NCBI GenBank assembly: GCA_036345935.2
Contig: JADWOT020001768.1
Location: forward strand, 1-64,000
Direction of reading: 5' to 3'
DNA from: Taenia hydatigena
Taxonomy: Eukaryota > Platyhelminthes > Cestoda > Cyclophyllidea > Taeniidae
Length of the DNA stretch: 64,000 nucleotides
The notes under the pieces were generated by a model that saw nothing but the letters and a program-made list of their open reading frames with translations, had not been told where the DNA came from and did not search any database. The translations under genes were made by a program, and so were the position numbers. How positions within the stretch are numbered: the first letter of the stretch is position 1; the number at the start of each line of letters is the position of its first letter. Below, piece by piece: positions 47,437-60,086 of the stretch.

Positions 47437-48017
47437 TTAAATCACAGAATCATGCATCCACCTCCAAATTACATCTTGGCACAGCCCTTCAAATATGGCT
47501 CTGCGACTTGTAGTGTGGCTACCGGTATCTTTGACGTGCCATATTCGCCATTTCATAGGCACAGTTAACAGAGGAAAGTTATTGACGAAGCTGAGTTTCT
47601 CCGCATAGTTATGGAGAGGTCCATCCGTCTTTCCTTCTCCTTCCTTACGTCATCTGTACTTATAATCCGGAATGTTTGCTTAGGCGACAAGTTCCTGAAA
47701 ATGACTTGTAGTTCGGTAACGAATTTGCAGCTATCCCTTGGGAATAGTGAAAGGTCAAGTACATGGAGAACGTGGTGGAATACGGCAAATTGTGCTTTAC
47801 TCAAGCATCTCTAACATAAAATATTTTAATCGATGTTCCTGGGGGATGTAATGGTGCTGTGGGAGGAGGCGAGGCACACTACAACTGCAAATATGCTGAT
47901 GATGTTTGAGGCTAATTTAGCTACCACAAGGAATGCATTACTATTGAAGTAGGCTAGTTTTAATTGTAATTTGAATTGTGAAGAGTTTGAACTGGTGGTT
48001 TTAGAAAAGCCCATCAT
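47437..48017 (-). pseudogene. Family A, diverged copy 2
   Basis: The tail frame reads NYAEKLSFVNNFPLLTVPMK, WRIWHVKD, then RRAIFEGLCQDVIWRWMHDS and TAA, clearly the family A C-terminus. Upstream, SKAQFAVFHHVLHVLDLSLF matches the 37.5-kb copy in another frame, with a shift at the same Lys-rich segment. Further upstream, SQFKLQLKLAYF weakly matches SQMQFDLQFPLIRA. Protein-level conservation with frame breaks indicates an old pseudogene. Confidence 0.5.
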
Positions 48018-51000
48018 TCCACGAGTTCCGTGAACACGTCACGTTAGCAGCATTACCCGCTGCTCACGATGCAAAGGTTATTCCATCAGGCTGTTTATAG
48101 TTGTAGTTAGAGTGAAGGCGGTTTTGTGGTCTGACACATAAAAAAACTTGGTTGAACACTGATTAATCAAATGAATATGCTCCTCTTCATTAGCCTGTCG
48201 GCAAGCTGACTGAATATTTCGCGTTAATTATAAAGCACAGAATATTATTTCACATCATTTTGCGAGAAGAAATTGGCCACTATCCTTGGCGATATGCATT
48301 ACATTACGATTTTTGTGCAAATGCTAACGGAAAAGGAACGTGATTGTGTCGCCCGTGGCAAGAAAAATGGCAGGGGTGCTTGAAGCGATGGTCACGGTTT
48401 TAATGCATCCTCGTTATCATCTCTCAGTGAGGCAATCAGAATGCTATGGGTCGTTTGAATATTCAAGTGATGTTTTAAATAGATGGGAACGATTTGAGCT
48501 CTTTTGATGAATGAACTTGTCTAGCAAAGTGGAGGAGTATAAGGTTATCTGCGAATGACGGGGATAATCTGATTTTTGGATGGAATGATTTTCAAGCTCC
48601 TACGTTTAGATCGCATTGAACAAAAAGAAACATTTGCGGTTAAGGTACTTATTACGAAGGATACTTAATGTTAGACGTTATAAAAACTCACCGCGTACAT
48701 GTATATACTCTGACAACCACGCACAGAAATTCCTACTGATTTATGCTCCAGTAATGCAGGGACCGATGTGAGTAGCATGCGCTTTGGCAAATTGACAGTA
48801 AGTGACCTGATTTAAGCACCCACTGAATGCAAATCTTTGCAGTGAGAGGAAATAGGCACAGTTCCTGCTACTGCAAAATATGAGCGGACCAGATGTTAGT
48901 GCAGTAAGATTGCAAAGCCCGCCTCGTCATTGTGTAAGACACTAATCTGCACCATCATAGGATGCGATGCACGGGAATGCAAGGGGTGGAGTGTAAGGCC
49001 TTCGACACGTTAATAACAGAGCAGTGCCGCTTATCGGAATACTGAGTGCAGTCAAAGTTCTTTTGAGTTGATAAAGACTACATTCATGCTCTTAAGGCAC
49101 GTAATACTCAATCCCCTGTAGACGTCTTTCCAAGGTGTTGGCTTCGTTATTGCTCCGTAAGAGTTCCATGCAAGTGGTTGTTCTAATGGTACGTGATAGT
49201 TTCAACTACAAGCAAGTACAGGCATCAATGAGGAAGGAAATGCTACTTTTGTAGTGACCATAAGACACCTCGACCGAGTAGCACATAGCCAAAGGTTGAG
49301 TGATTTTTAACTAACGGTCTTAGCCCCTTCATAAAACGCCTCTCCTTTCGCGATGTGCGCTATTCGTTATCAACTCTTTAATGTGTGGTGACAAAAAAAG
49401 AAAAAAATAACACTGAGGTTCGGAAAAGTAATTTTGTGATCACGGCAAGATCCAAACTGCAACTTCTGCAGTATTATATAGGCGCGTTGAAGCAGATCAT
49501 GGTCGGCGTTGCAAAAGTATTCAATTAATATACCTATATGTCCCGCATATTTGCCGGAGAAATGTTTTTAAAAATGAGCAGGGTAATGAACTTTCGTAAA
49601 ACACGGCACTCGAATTTGCATGTTTTTTGTACTTTGTGATAAACTTTGAAATATGTAAAGGAATATTTTACTGCAATAGCCAATTCTTACAAGTAGACAA
49701 TATTTGCTTAAAAATCCCAATCCCTTAAGAAGATCTGCTTTTACTGACACAAGTTGGATTTGCCGCTTTGCGTAGCACAGAATGCATTAAACTCAACTAT
49801 TCTGCGGACAGCTTAAGTGATAGAATGGCACAAAAAGTTCATTCCCTCGCCTACATAGAAGTCGACATTGTTTTTCGAGTCCCCTTGATGTTGTGAATCA
49901 TTGTCAAGGGCCATCTTTTATTTTCGCATCCTATAGGCAACACACGCAACTACTGCCTCAGATATGGCAGTAATCATTTGTTGGCATTTAATCTAAGAAT
50001 GGTCACTACTGGCGATTTTGTTAATTTACCTTGAATGTTTGGCAAAATTTTTCATACTCCTCGGCGTTCTGTCCGGACCATACAGAACGAATCAATGCCC
50101 CAGCATCACAGAGGGGTTAATGCACTTTGTCTCTCTCACGGCGCGAATCATTTAAACGACAACATCCCCATCACGTCTGGCATTTGTGATGACATCTGCT
50201 GACAAGGGTAGGTTCCAGTATCCTCCATCTTGACCTCCTTGCCAACTTAATTACCTTTAATCTAATCAGTCTATTTTCACTTATTCATGCAAAAATTTTC
50301 ATCGATATAGGCAACAATCTATCGTATATAGCATACATATAGTATGTATACCATACATATGTGGTATACATATAGTATGTAGCGTATTATGTAGTACCAA
50401 CTACATACTATATACACATACATTTGGTATACATAGTATATACTACTGCACATGCTGCATACTGCATATAGCGGTATTCCAAGTTGGAAACGGATCCTTT
50501 CAGCTCAACCATATACTGCTCGCCACTATCAGCACATTAACCGATGGGCATGGCTCGGCAGGCACCTTTGCCAGCTGCTCTTCCCATAACAATCACTCAC
50601 TTCCATTCAAAGTGCTTCTAAAGCCATAGGTTTTCCAAAAGACTGAACGAACTCTTTTTTGTGTCTTCCCTTCACCATCAAGTGCGACCCTTAACAAGTC
50701 GCTGTAAACTTTTGTATCTTGTCAGATTTCACTAAAAACGTGACATTGGGTTCGGAAAAGCCAATGTGTAAAACATCGCCAAATAAATTTATCAAAGATA
50801 GTATAATGAAAAACTGTCGTTTTGTTTGCATTACGCATTTGTTGAAGGGTATCGCGAATTGTGTCTCTGCCGACAAGTAGCGAAGCAATATTCTTTGGAT
50901 GTGATAGCTACGACTGCATAACTATTACATGGATGCTTTGCTATTCTGCAAGGCTGCTATAATAGTCACCATTAAATCGCCTGCACTCTATCATCTGCTG

Positions 51001-53689
51001 ATCGTTGCAAACGCCATAAAATTGGGAGACACATGAGTCAAGCGGGATCAAGTGTACCGCCAAATGTCTATGGAGCTTTGGTGGATTTCAATGCTCCCCA
51101 TCGACTACTGTGTTGACGAATTAACAACTATCATGCATTAATTGGCATATAGTGAGTTTCATTAGCAAATTTTCTAGTCTGCAGAAGAAGAGCTGTTACG
51201 GAGGAATCGTCGAGGTCGGAGCTGGCAGGACCACACCTAACGGTAGCCTAAAGCATATCACTTAATTGCTCATAGATCCTACAGCATTAAGGTTCATTTC
51301 TGTTCCCACTTTGGAAATTTTTGTGCACGAGTGATAGCCCTGGTAAGAATGCTTTTGGAAAGCTTCGCCTATGTCTGCTGGTGTGATGGCTATAAATCTC
51401 TGCATTTCGCTATTATATGGAAACAAAACTTGTCGTTTCCTGAATAAATGGTTTATTCGGCAAATTTTCTCTCAGCTAAAACTACAAGAATTTAGCAGTT
51501 TGGGACACTTACGTACGTTATCATTGGTACTCTGACCTTCCAATCGCAAGTATCAAGATATTATAAAATTTTAGCGAGTAAAGAAATGCACGTATCAAGC
51601 CTTGCCATTTAGCGACTTCCATTCATCAAAAGCCAATCTATGTTGAGAGCCATTTGAGCCAGACGTTTATCTACCTACTGCTTCACTAACTGCTCTAAAT
51701 TTCACACGTTCTGTGGACTAGTACGCATGAATGCCATGGCATGTGAAAAGGATTCGTTAAGGGATTTAAAGTGAAGTGGTGAATTTTTGTTGTGTAATGG
51801 ACAATTTTATTATATAGAGCCTGGCAATGGGTTGAAATATCCCGCTTTCCAGATCAAAATATAACCTAACTATGATGCGACAGTTTCCTAGACCACTATT
51901 ATCAGGATATTCCCCTCCTTAACCACCAACTATATGAGTGCGACTATCACACCAGGCCCTTGTCAATGTCTCCGGCTGCCGATGCTAATTCAAAATCAGA
52001 TGCTTGGTAAAACAGAAATCTCGTAATAATAACTTCAGCTGCAACTAAGTTTAGAAAGTCCGCAGATAGCTGTTCTCTGCACCCTTCTACTGACTGCATT
52101 TGTGTAGTTTTACATAGAGTGTACTCCCTCTATGTACGACGTGGCCCGTTTCACGGATTCTTTCTGCGTCTTTTATGCCATGTACTGCTGCTGAATATCA
52201 GAATGTCTGATTTTTTATCCTTAGCTGCACTCACTGTGAGCGAAGATGAGAGAATTACTACGTTGCTTGGTGCCCTGGTAGCACAAATGGTAGCCAAACC
52301 TGTCCATTTAGTGTTGGGATCACTCCTCACCTCAGTAACAGGTGTCTTTGCCATCAAATCAAACAGTTAAAGGGTATCACCACCTCATCTGTACTTGCAT
52401 TGTGATTCACTCAGGAAAAATCATTGGACTTGATGATTTCAATGCAACCGAAGTAAAAATTCCCACTTCAGACCACGCTCTGTGTTAATATTTGGAGACA
52501 AGCCAATGCGACAGACTTTCTCCTTACCACTACAAAAGCAGCGTGTGCATCTGTAGCCCTCAGTCGGCTGCAATAATAAAATCGACCGGCAAATATTTGA
52601 GCAAATTTTGGGCAGTTATTCCTGAGTTACCCTACCACCCATTAAAATGACTTATGCTTTAATCATCCCTGCATCAATTTTAGCAAAGAATTGAGGGATT
52701 CGGCCTTCCACAAAACGCATTCATCTGCTGCTGAAGCTAATTCGAATCCTAACATTATGTGGTGATGTGAATAATATAGGCGCAATCAGCCTTTATTTAG
52801 CCTGGTTAGCCTGTTTTAAATCCAATAATTTTATAAGATTAGCTCCTTCTCCCCTTGTGCTTATATGCTTAAATATCACATCTTATCGTACACAAAACTG
52901 GGCAGGCAGCTGTAGTGAGACTAACTAAGCTTACGTCAAAGACCTCTCGCATGAGTACATTTAGAGAATGGACTCCCTGGAGCATTGTAGCGATAAGTTT
53001 TCATTTAATGACCTCTTTATTTAGTACGTTATAAAAGTGGTGCACCCTTCACTATCCTGATCCTCGCATAACCCTTTATGAGCACCGCGCAATTTTCATT
53101 GGAACAAAGAGTTTCTTTGGATTACTACAGCCAGAGAAATGAGAAGGATTAGTTGAAGTGCTGTTACTTACCCAAACGATCTAGTCCTCTAAGGGAATGC
53201 ACTGAATCGTTTGGAAGCGCGAAGGATGCACTCATAGTTAATAAGAACTAGCCTTATTAAGTAGCGTTAACATTAAGACTTGCAGTATGTCTGAAACCGT
53301 TAAGAAGCATACATTGCGCAGTAAATGGGATGCCTATTTTGTGCTGCAGCTTGTAGGTACGAAGTTATAAACGAATCTTTTCCCTTATAGTACTTCATGT
53401 AAGTGGTCCTGACGCTGACTTGGAGTAGGTGTCATAGTCTCACAAACCTTCCCAACAAATTTTCATTAAAAGAACTAGATAGCGTCTGCTAGGATCTGTA
53501 CCATTGGGGTTGACTTTTGGACCTTTAAATGCCATTTTAACATACTAGGGTCCCCCTTCTATCTGTAAAGCATTCATTAGGAATAGCGTAATCGCATTCT
53601 AGCATTAAATTTTACGTTACAATATTTACAGCTGATTTGCTGCGCCAACTTTAATGGAATGCAGGTTTTTTGCCGCTTTTACTAGAAAT
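48018..53689. other. No supported gene apart from the AT-rich tract
   Basis: An 83-codon frame at 52119-52370 is open with a hydrophobic end, but both strands are open there and no splice or start evidence supports it. The rest shows no coding signal. Confidence 0.45.
50317..50474. repeat. AT-rich self-complementary low-complexity tract
   Basis: About 150 bp made of interleaved TATAGTATG, CATACATA and GTATAC words that pair with each other, for example CATATAGTATGTAT against ATACATATAGTATG. It could extrude as a hairpin. No gene. Confidence 0.7.
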
Positions 53690-54139
53690 TCTAACAGCCA
53701 TCAATTTAGACCAAAAGCAAGACAAAGGGATGAACAATCAAATGAGTCGTTTGATCTAAGATGAATGGCTTAGTTGGTAACTGGTAATCTAAGGGTGTAG
53801 CAAAGCACAGAACATTTGTGAATTCGTGGGTACAATTAGAATGCTTATAATACCAATGTCGAATCAGGAGTAGATAAGAGAGACGTAGTCGACAAAGATG
53901 TGAGGCTCTGATCAACCGAAGAGATAGAGAGACACAAACCGAAGTGGGAAAGGCTTCTACTATACCAAACAAATACACATCATCTTGCCAATAATGCTTC
54001 AACTGCACTAATTATGAAACACTGATCGGGCTAGAACCGCTGTTGATGATCTTGTCTAAGTGACAGAGCCTACAACTCTCACCGCAAGGAAGGCAAAACA
54101 GTATCCTAAAAAAAATAACTTTTATTTATCTTAGTGTCA

Positions 54140-55470
54140 CAACAAAGTAAATTGTGGATGCTTGCATTCTCCTCTAAGTCGCATTTTGCAACCATCGCTA
54201 TCTTGGACGTGCCATGTTCGCCAAATAATTGGTACAATTTTCAGAGGAGAGCCACCCATGAAACCGAGTTTCTCTGCTCTCTTCCTTTTGCTTTGCATTG
54301 TCTACATTTACGATTCGAAATGCTTGTGATGGCAAAAAGACCCTCACTATGGCTTGCAACTCGGCTGCGTTATGAATACTGTTGCTTGGAAAGTAGGAAA
54401 GCTCAAGTGTGTAGGGAATGCAATCCATTACATGTGCTCTGTTTTTCGTCCACGCAGGCTTCTCTTATATTTGCTGTTATCACGCCCTTATAAATCAAAT
54501 TCTGAAGAAAATCAAGGACTTCCAAAATAGTGTCGTGACGAAAAGTTTGACCGTATACTATCGCACGATGTGTGGAACAAACTATGTTCAGAAATATATT
54601 GTCGTTCACACGCCATGAAAGCATACGTTGCTGAGGTTTCACTCGGCCTGCCAGGAATCAAATAAATATGGAAAACAGCTGTCGATTTCATATAAACTTT
54701 AGAGAACTCAAGCTGACGAAAATTGAAGATCAAACTGCATTCTGTAAAAGTTCTGCCCACGTGCTTTGCGAATGCTTGTGGAGCAAAGATTTCGCAAGCA
54801 TGAATATGGTTTTGTGCAGACATGTGTGTTAATTTACTTTTTCATTACCGATGTATTAATACGGCCTCTTCATAAAGAAAATACGCCTCTAATCTGGAAC
54901 TGCCGTGCAAACACTGACAATGCAAACGGCGTTGAGATAGCTGAATAACATGCCAACTACTTCTCAATAAAGACCCCTAGTCTTCTTAGTGCGCAGTTTC
55001 ACCTAAAAAAGCTGCTCATTAACTAACTGGTGACGAGTTTTTCCGGACTATAATAAATAACAACTTGATATATCATGCCTGTGCATTTAAGGTCGGTAGA
55101 AGACACCTACACTTTATTATGTACTTAAACTGAACAAGCAGCATTTTTATAGAGCCAGAGAGTTTCGACTAATTTCCAAGACCATATCACAATTTCTGAT
55201 CAACGCTACGAACTCTCGTTGATTAAGTGAAATTCGAATGCATGAGAAACCACAAATCTTCTTCGTCATTCAGAGGCGAGAATAAATCATTGCTTAGAGT
55301 GTCATTTAAATTCTGTTTGCTTACCCCGTCGTGCCCCTGCGTTTCGCCTACCGCTCAGATGTAAATATGGACGCTCGTCACCATTGCCAATTCCACTTAG
55401 CTTTCTGACTGACGCCTTATTCGATTTTTTGCACTCTTCTTCTTTATCGCTAGAGAAAATGTCCCACCAA
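54140..55470 (-). pseudogene. Family A, diverged copy 3
   Basis: Fragments align in order with the 37-38 kb copy: RFVVSHAFEFHLINESS (exon B), VKLRTKKTRGLY (start of the segment after LQ in exon C), FYRMQFDLQF, NIFLNIVCSTHRAIVYGQT, SQAFRIVNVDNAKQKE, and GSPLKIVPIIWRTWHVQD. Several frameshifts and stops separate them, and the exon B donor is lost. Even the intron between exons B and C is recognisably related. Confidence 0.5.
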
Positions 55471-58400
55471 AGCATCATGCTGATTATTTCTTTGAGTTAC
55501 GTGCTGCCATGTTTTACTGTCCAAGTTAGCATTCTTGATTTCACCATGTAGGTGATTGTTATGCTTCCTTTAAAAGTAACTAGAATTTTATTAATAAATG
55601 GCGTTTGTCTTGTATAAAACCCTTAGCCAACCCTGCTTTTGCCATCGAAATCTATAAAAGATGCAAATGAAGTTTATTAGTTATTATTGGCTAAACAAGC
55701 CAACATTGCATTCGCGTGGTAAGCATCACCCATCGCAAGTCATTGCAAGAGCGCGACACAGCACGGGTGAGCAAGATCATTGACTTTTATTTCATTGTAT
55801 TAGTGGATGAGCTTGAGTGCAGTCACACCGAGACTTTTATTATGCACAAGTGTTCCATATTAATCCATGTGGGTCAGAGACAACCGGATCATTTAATATT
55901 TCATCGCACCCATCAAGGACAGATAAATAGGTGTACGTGCAAGTTATATTTTGCTTTATTGCGCCAACGGCTTAGCCAAGTCATTTTTGAGTCCTTTGCA
56001 AATTTCTGTGCTGTTGCAAGGAATCGCTGTTGAGACATGTGTTCTGTTAGTGAGCCGTAAGAATGCACACAAACCACTGATTGCTGACACAAAGAGACCA
56101 CAGGGACCGAGATTCAAAAAAGGTTTTGTTTTAGTTGTCAATCAATTGATTTAGAACCAACAGTTGATATCAGAAAGCTGGCACAAATGTTAGTAGCGAT
56201 TTCATGCTCACAAAACTACCTGATCAGTTTGCTTTCGTGAAACATGATTCTGTTTTTTATATTTAATGTAACGTTCGGCTCTGGTCTTTTGCCAGAGTCA
56301 ATAGTCGACTGCACGTTTCTAAGTTCAGGTCCGGTTTTAAGTTGTAAACGCTCCGAATAGCCATTAAGCTGTACTGCGACAAATCTATGGAGGCTATTTG
56401 GAGTCAATTAATGAGCTTAGTCATACTGGGCGATTTGATGGCTTTCATGTACAGGTGCAGATTACTTTGGCTGCGGTTGCTGAATTTCTTACTAAAACCA
56501 AAGTGTGTGGTTGGTGGTGCTTATCATTGCCACCAGCCACGAGGCGCTATCAAAATCGGAGTTTCCCGTGAGAACAGCACTATACAAAGCAGCGGATCAA
56601 TCTGTCCCAGCAAGCGAAAGAAGATGCCCTATCGTCTTTGCCCTTGCCTTTGATAATGTTATGATGGTTAGCATTTCTTCATAACTGGAAAGCTTGAACT
56701 TATTCGATTGACTTGAATCAGCGAATTATTACCGTCACCAGACTAGAGCGAGTTTGTGCTATGCTTCAGATGGCCTAGGGGTTTATACACCACAGCAATT
56801 GACCCAAGCAGGGCACTTAGATTCCTCAGCAGCATCAGCATACTCATAGACAAAGATGAGAGGCCGATATCGCCTCAAAGCTTTTAAAATATACCACTGG
56901 CAGGCATGGCTGTCAGTCATTTTTATGATCTACGTCAGCCGTAAAAGTGCTCAATTCTATCTCTCCTCGGTTGGCATTGAGGGAATAGAGTCACCATGGC
57001 AAGTAGAATTGTTAATATCAAGGGTTGAATGCACAATTGAACAAAACGCCAGCTTCATACCTCAAACACTACCAACCTATTCCTCCTGACCACTTTATCC
57101 CAATCCGAAGGCTCATTCTGCCTGATGTCGTCAGCGTGATGACCAGCCACCCCATGATAATTGTTTGCACTTCATTTGTATGGCGAAGGAGTTACCTTTC
57201 AACGGTTGTTCTTATATATCACAGAGCGTCACCCTCTCTTCTAGCACCACCCGCTTGATCAGCGCTACATGCAGGCAGACAAAATGCGCAGAAAATTACT
57301 GCGTAACAAAGACTAGCCCAATGTCACCCTATGTCACCGAGCGTTTGCATTAAGTGATTACCCATGGTCGATGCAGGTGTAAAAAAAGTGCTCCACTAAT
57401 GATAGCTACCAATGCTTAAATATACAATTCAAACAAAATTAGCTTGAACTTAGGCTAGAGTCCTGTGGTCAGCAAAACTAAGTCATCTTCCAAATTATGG
57501 TAGGCTTATCATTGAGTCAGACACTGCCAGCTCATTTTAGTTGAAGCCCTATTTAAAATGCGAGAAGTGTAGGTTTCCTATCATACCTTCCTTTATTGGG
57601 GTCGACACTTTTTTTTGGTTTTCCTTTTCACTCTTGATGCACATTTCCAACTTAGGTGACAAAGTGAACAGGTCAAGTCAATTCGCATTAAATCGAATCC
57701 GTCTTGTCTTTTCCACACCTTGACTCCCATAAGGGTTCAAAAATATTTGCACTGTATTGAGCTTAATGAAGTAGTGCCCTGATTAGTCAGCAAAGTATAT
57801 AAAGTAAAGGAATTTCCCTAAAAACTAAGTGCATTTTCGCTTAGCACTTCTTGTAAAGTGTGCACACCGCACCTTAATGTGGTACAAAGGAAATCGTTAC
57901 TGCTTCCTTCATTGGTGGTAAACACCTTCTAAAGCATCAGCTGATTAAGATGTAGAAATGTCTTCAGATGGGCAAAAAGTCATGACCGTAAAAGCCATGG
58001 TAAGGCAGAGGAGGCGTGGTTGCCGGGATGAATGGAGGGAAAAGTAGAGGAGAGGGCAGTAGCACACTTTTCAATTGGATTATGCTAGTGCAACTGGTAA
58101 TGATGTAGTGACCGTGTGTTCATACTCGCTTTTCTCCAAATCTCATGCAACGGCTTTGAAATGTTCAATTTGGGGTGAGTTTCTTGCCTCTGGCACAATG
58201 TACCTATTAGAATGTCGCCAACTACAATTATGGGCAAATTTATGTTGACAGCCCTAAGAAGACTTAATCTTAGGCTGTCAGCACGGGATTAACTTGTGAA
58301 TGGAGCTGAGGGGCGGTGATGCTGGTCAGAGAGCAGTCTGGCAATTAATCGCCCCCACATGCTTATAGACAAAGAAGTAGAAGCAGGTGAATCCAAATCG

Positions 58401-59885
58401 CTGGCCAGATCACCGACAATAATACACGGAATAAACTCTAGGCAGCAGGAAACCAAACAGATTATAATCCGCATCGCTGACGTGTTTGTCCTTCCATCGC
58501 AACAGAAAAGCCTGTTGCCGAAAGACATGAGGCGCACTTTCGAGAAATTGCAAATTTGTCTGACGATCGTCGTTGTGCAGTTGTGACTGACGCAAGCCGG
58601 AGAAAGGTGACAGCGGGGGATTGCTGCGTGAGATAAACATTTTAACCTTAGCCCAGCATACCTCATTCTTCCCCTTGACCTCGTGTCCCATCCCAAACTC
58701 GCTTATTACTTAAGTCAGGCGGATTTCCGTTGCATTCTCGACAACATGCATGGGCTTGGTGGATTTTACGGGAACCTAATCTGCTAAGTTAATTTTGACC
58801 TAGCTTTTCTGTTAACAGGCTATACCTAACAAACAATCATCGGGGAATCTGAAAAGAACAGCAAGTTGGTAATAAAACGAAACGCATCTTTCTAAAAACA
58901 AAAAGTCAAAAGCATGTTTTGCTTCTGTGGTGTATGCTTCAATTCTCACCTTCTAGTTTACAATTTTTGCACGCACGTTAGGCGCTAAAACCCGCTAATC
59001 AAGCCCAAGCGTGTTTCATGTGCATCGCAAAAGATGGGTGTTTGTCAGTCCCTCTTCGAGGTTTCATTTTAAGCTATCCAACGTTTCTCGCTCATGTCAA
59101 TTTCGCCACTTACATTACTGACAGCCGACTGACAATGGTGGACATTATTTGCGTCTAACCGTTTTACAAACCCAAATTAACCCAGATTCAAACTAGGGAG
59201 TTTTTTTGCTACACCTGCCTGATATCTATCAACCACGGGGTAGCAACAAAACATTCGAAAATCAATTTGTTCAATTGGCCAAGTTTTGTGAAAAAGGATT
59301 TGACCAAAGTCAGAAGCGGCTCATTAAACAGCGCAGTTTATAATTCTAGCCCACAGATAAAGTCAAGATTGGTATTTTACAAACGGTAGCGTTAATATAA
59401 TTTATCCTCCAATATTTGCCGACAGATTTCGCATTATCTTGCAGTGGAAGATTAGGCACTCTCATTTTTGTCTGCATTTTTGAGACGGTATTCCATGGGA
59501 TTGAATGCAGCGCCCAGAAGTTGAAGGCGCAACAGGTTCATGGCAGCTCTTTCGGTGGGATGCTGCTGTTCAGCGTAAGGCAGCACTACAGCCAGACGGT
59601 CAAACGCAAACCCGCAGATAAAGCAACGGTAATCTTTGTTGTGCTGTTCTTCTGTACGACACCCTTGCTGCACTTTGAGCTTAGGGGTATGGGAAGGCTC
59701 TACGTTCTCAGGATTTCTGGACTATTCCACTAATTTCGGACTTGATTCCAGCAGTAGGGTTGCATCTTAAATAAAAAACGTATAAAGTGTAAATTATTAA
59801 CAATCGGACCTCACCTATGTGTGCCATTTTTGCGATTCGCTGCTTCTGAAAGTGAGCAAAAACCCTCGAGGCAACGCCTACAGAA
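55471..59885. other. No supported gene
   Basis: Only short frames on either strand, none with recognisable motifs or splice borders. Confidence 0.45.
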
Positions 59886-60003
59886 TTAGAACTTCCATTT
59901 ACTATGACGCGAGAGGTGTTGATATATCTCATCCAAGTTGTTATGCTCTTCATCGCACGCAGTACACTTGTATCCACCATCAGTCTTCCTTTCATCTTTT
60001 GAA
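59886..60003 (-). CDS. C2H2 zinc-finger exon, intact finger
   Basis: A minus-strand frame reads DERKTDGGYKCTACDEEHNN, then LDEIYQHLSRHSKWKF. It is a canonical finger, C-x2-C-x12-H-x3-H, with no stop inside. The exon may begin after TACTTCAAAAG near 60003. A TAA directly follows KWKF, after which the frame resumes as FCRRCLEGF, matching the CMKCFEGL of the palindrome copies, so this copy is damaged just after the finger. It is the best-preserved of four related exons in the window. Confidence 0.5.
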
Positions 60004-60086
60004 GTAAAACAATTCAAGGAGTTATACAACTTGCACAAAAATGGAAGAATTTCTTTTTGGAGAAGTAATAGCGCTTCAACTAGCAT

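Noticed and set aside
52119..52370. 83-codon open frame with a hydrophobic C-terminus
   Set aside because: The opposite strand is open over the same span and nothing marks a start or exon border.
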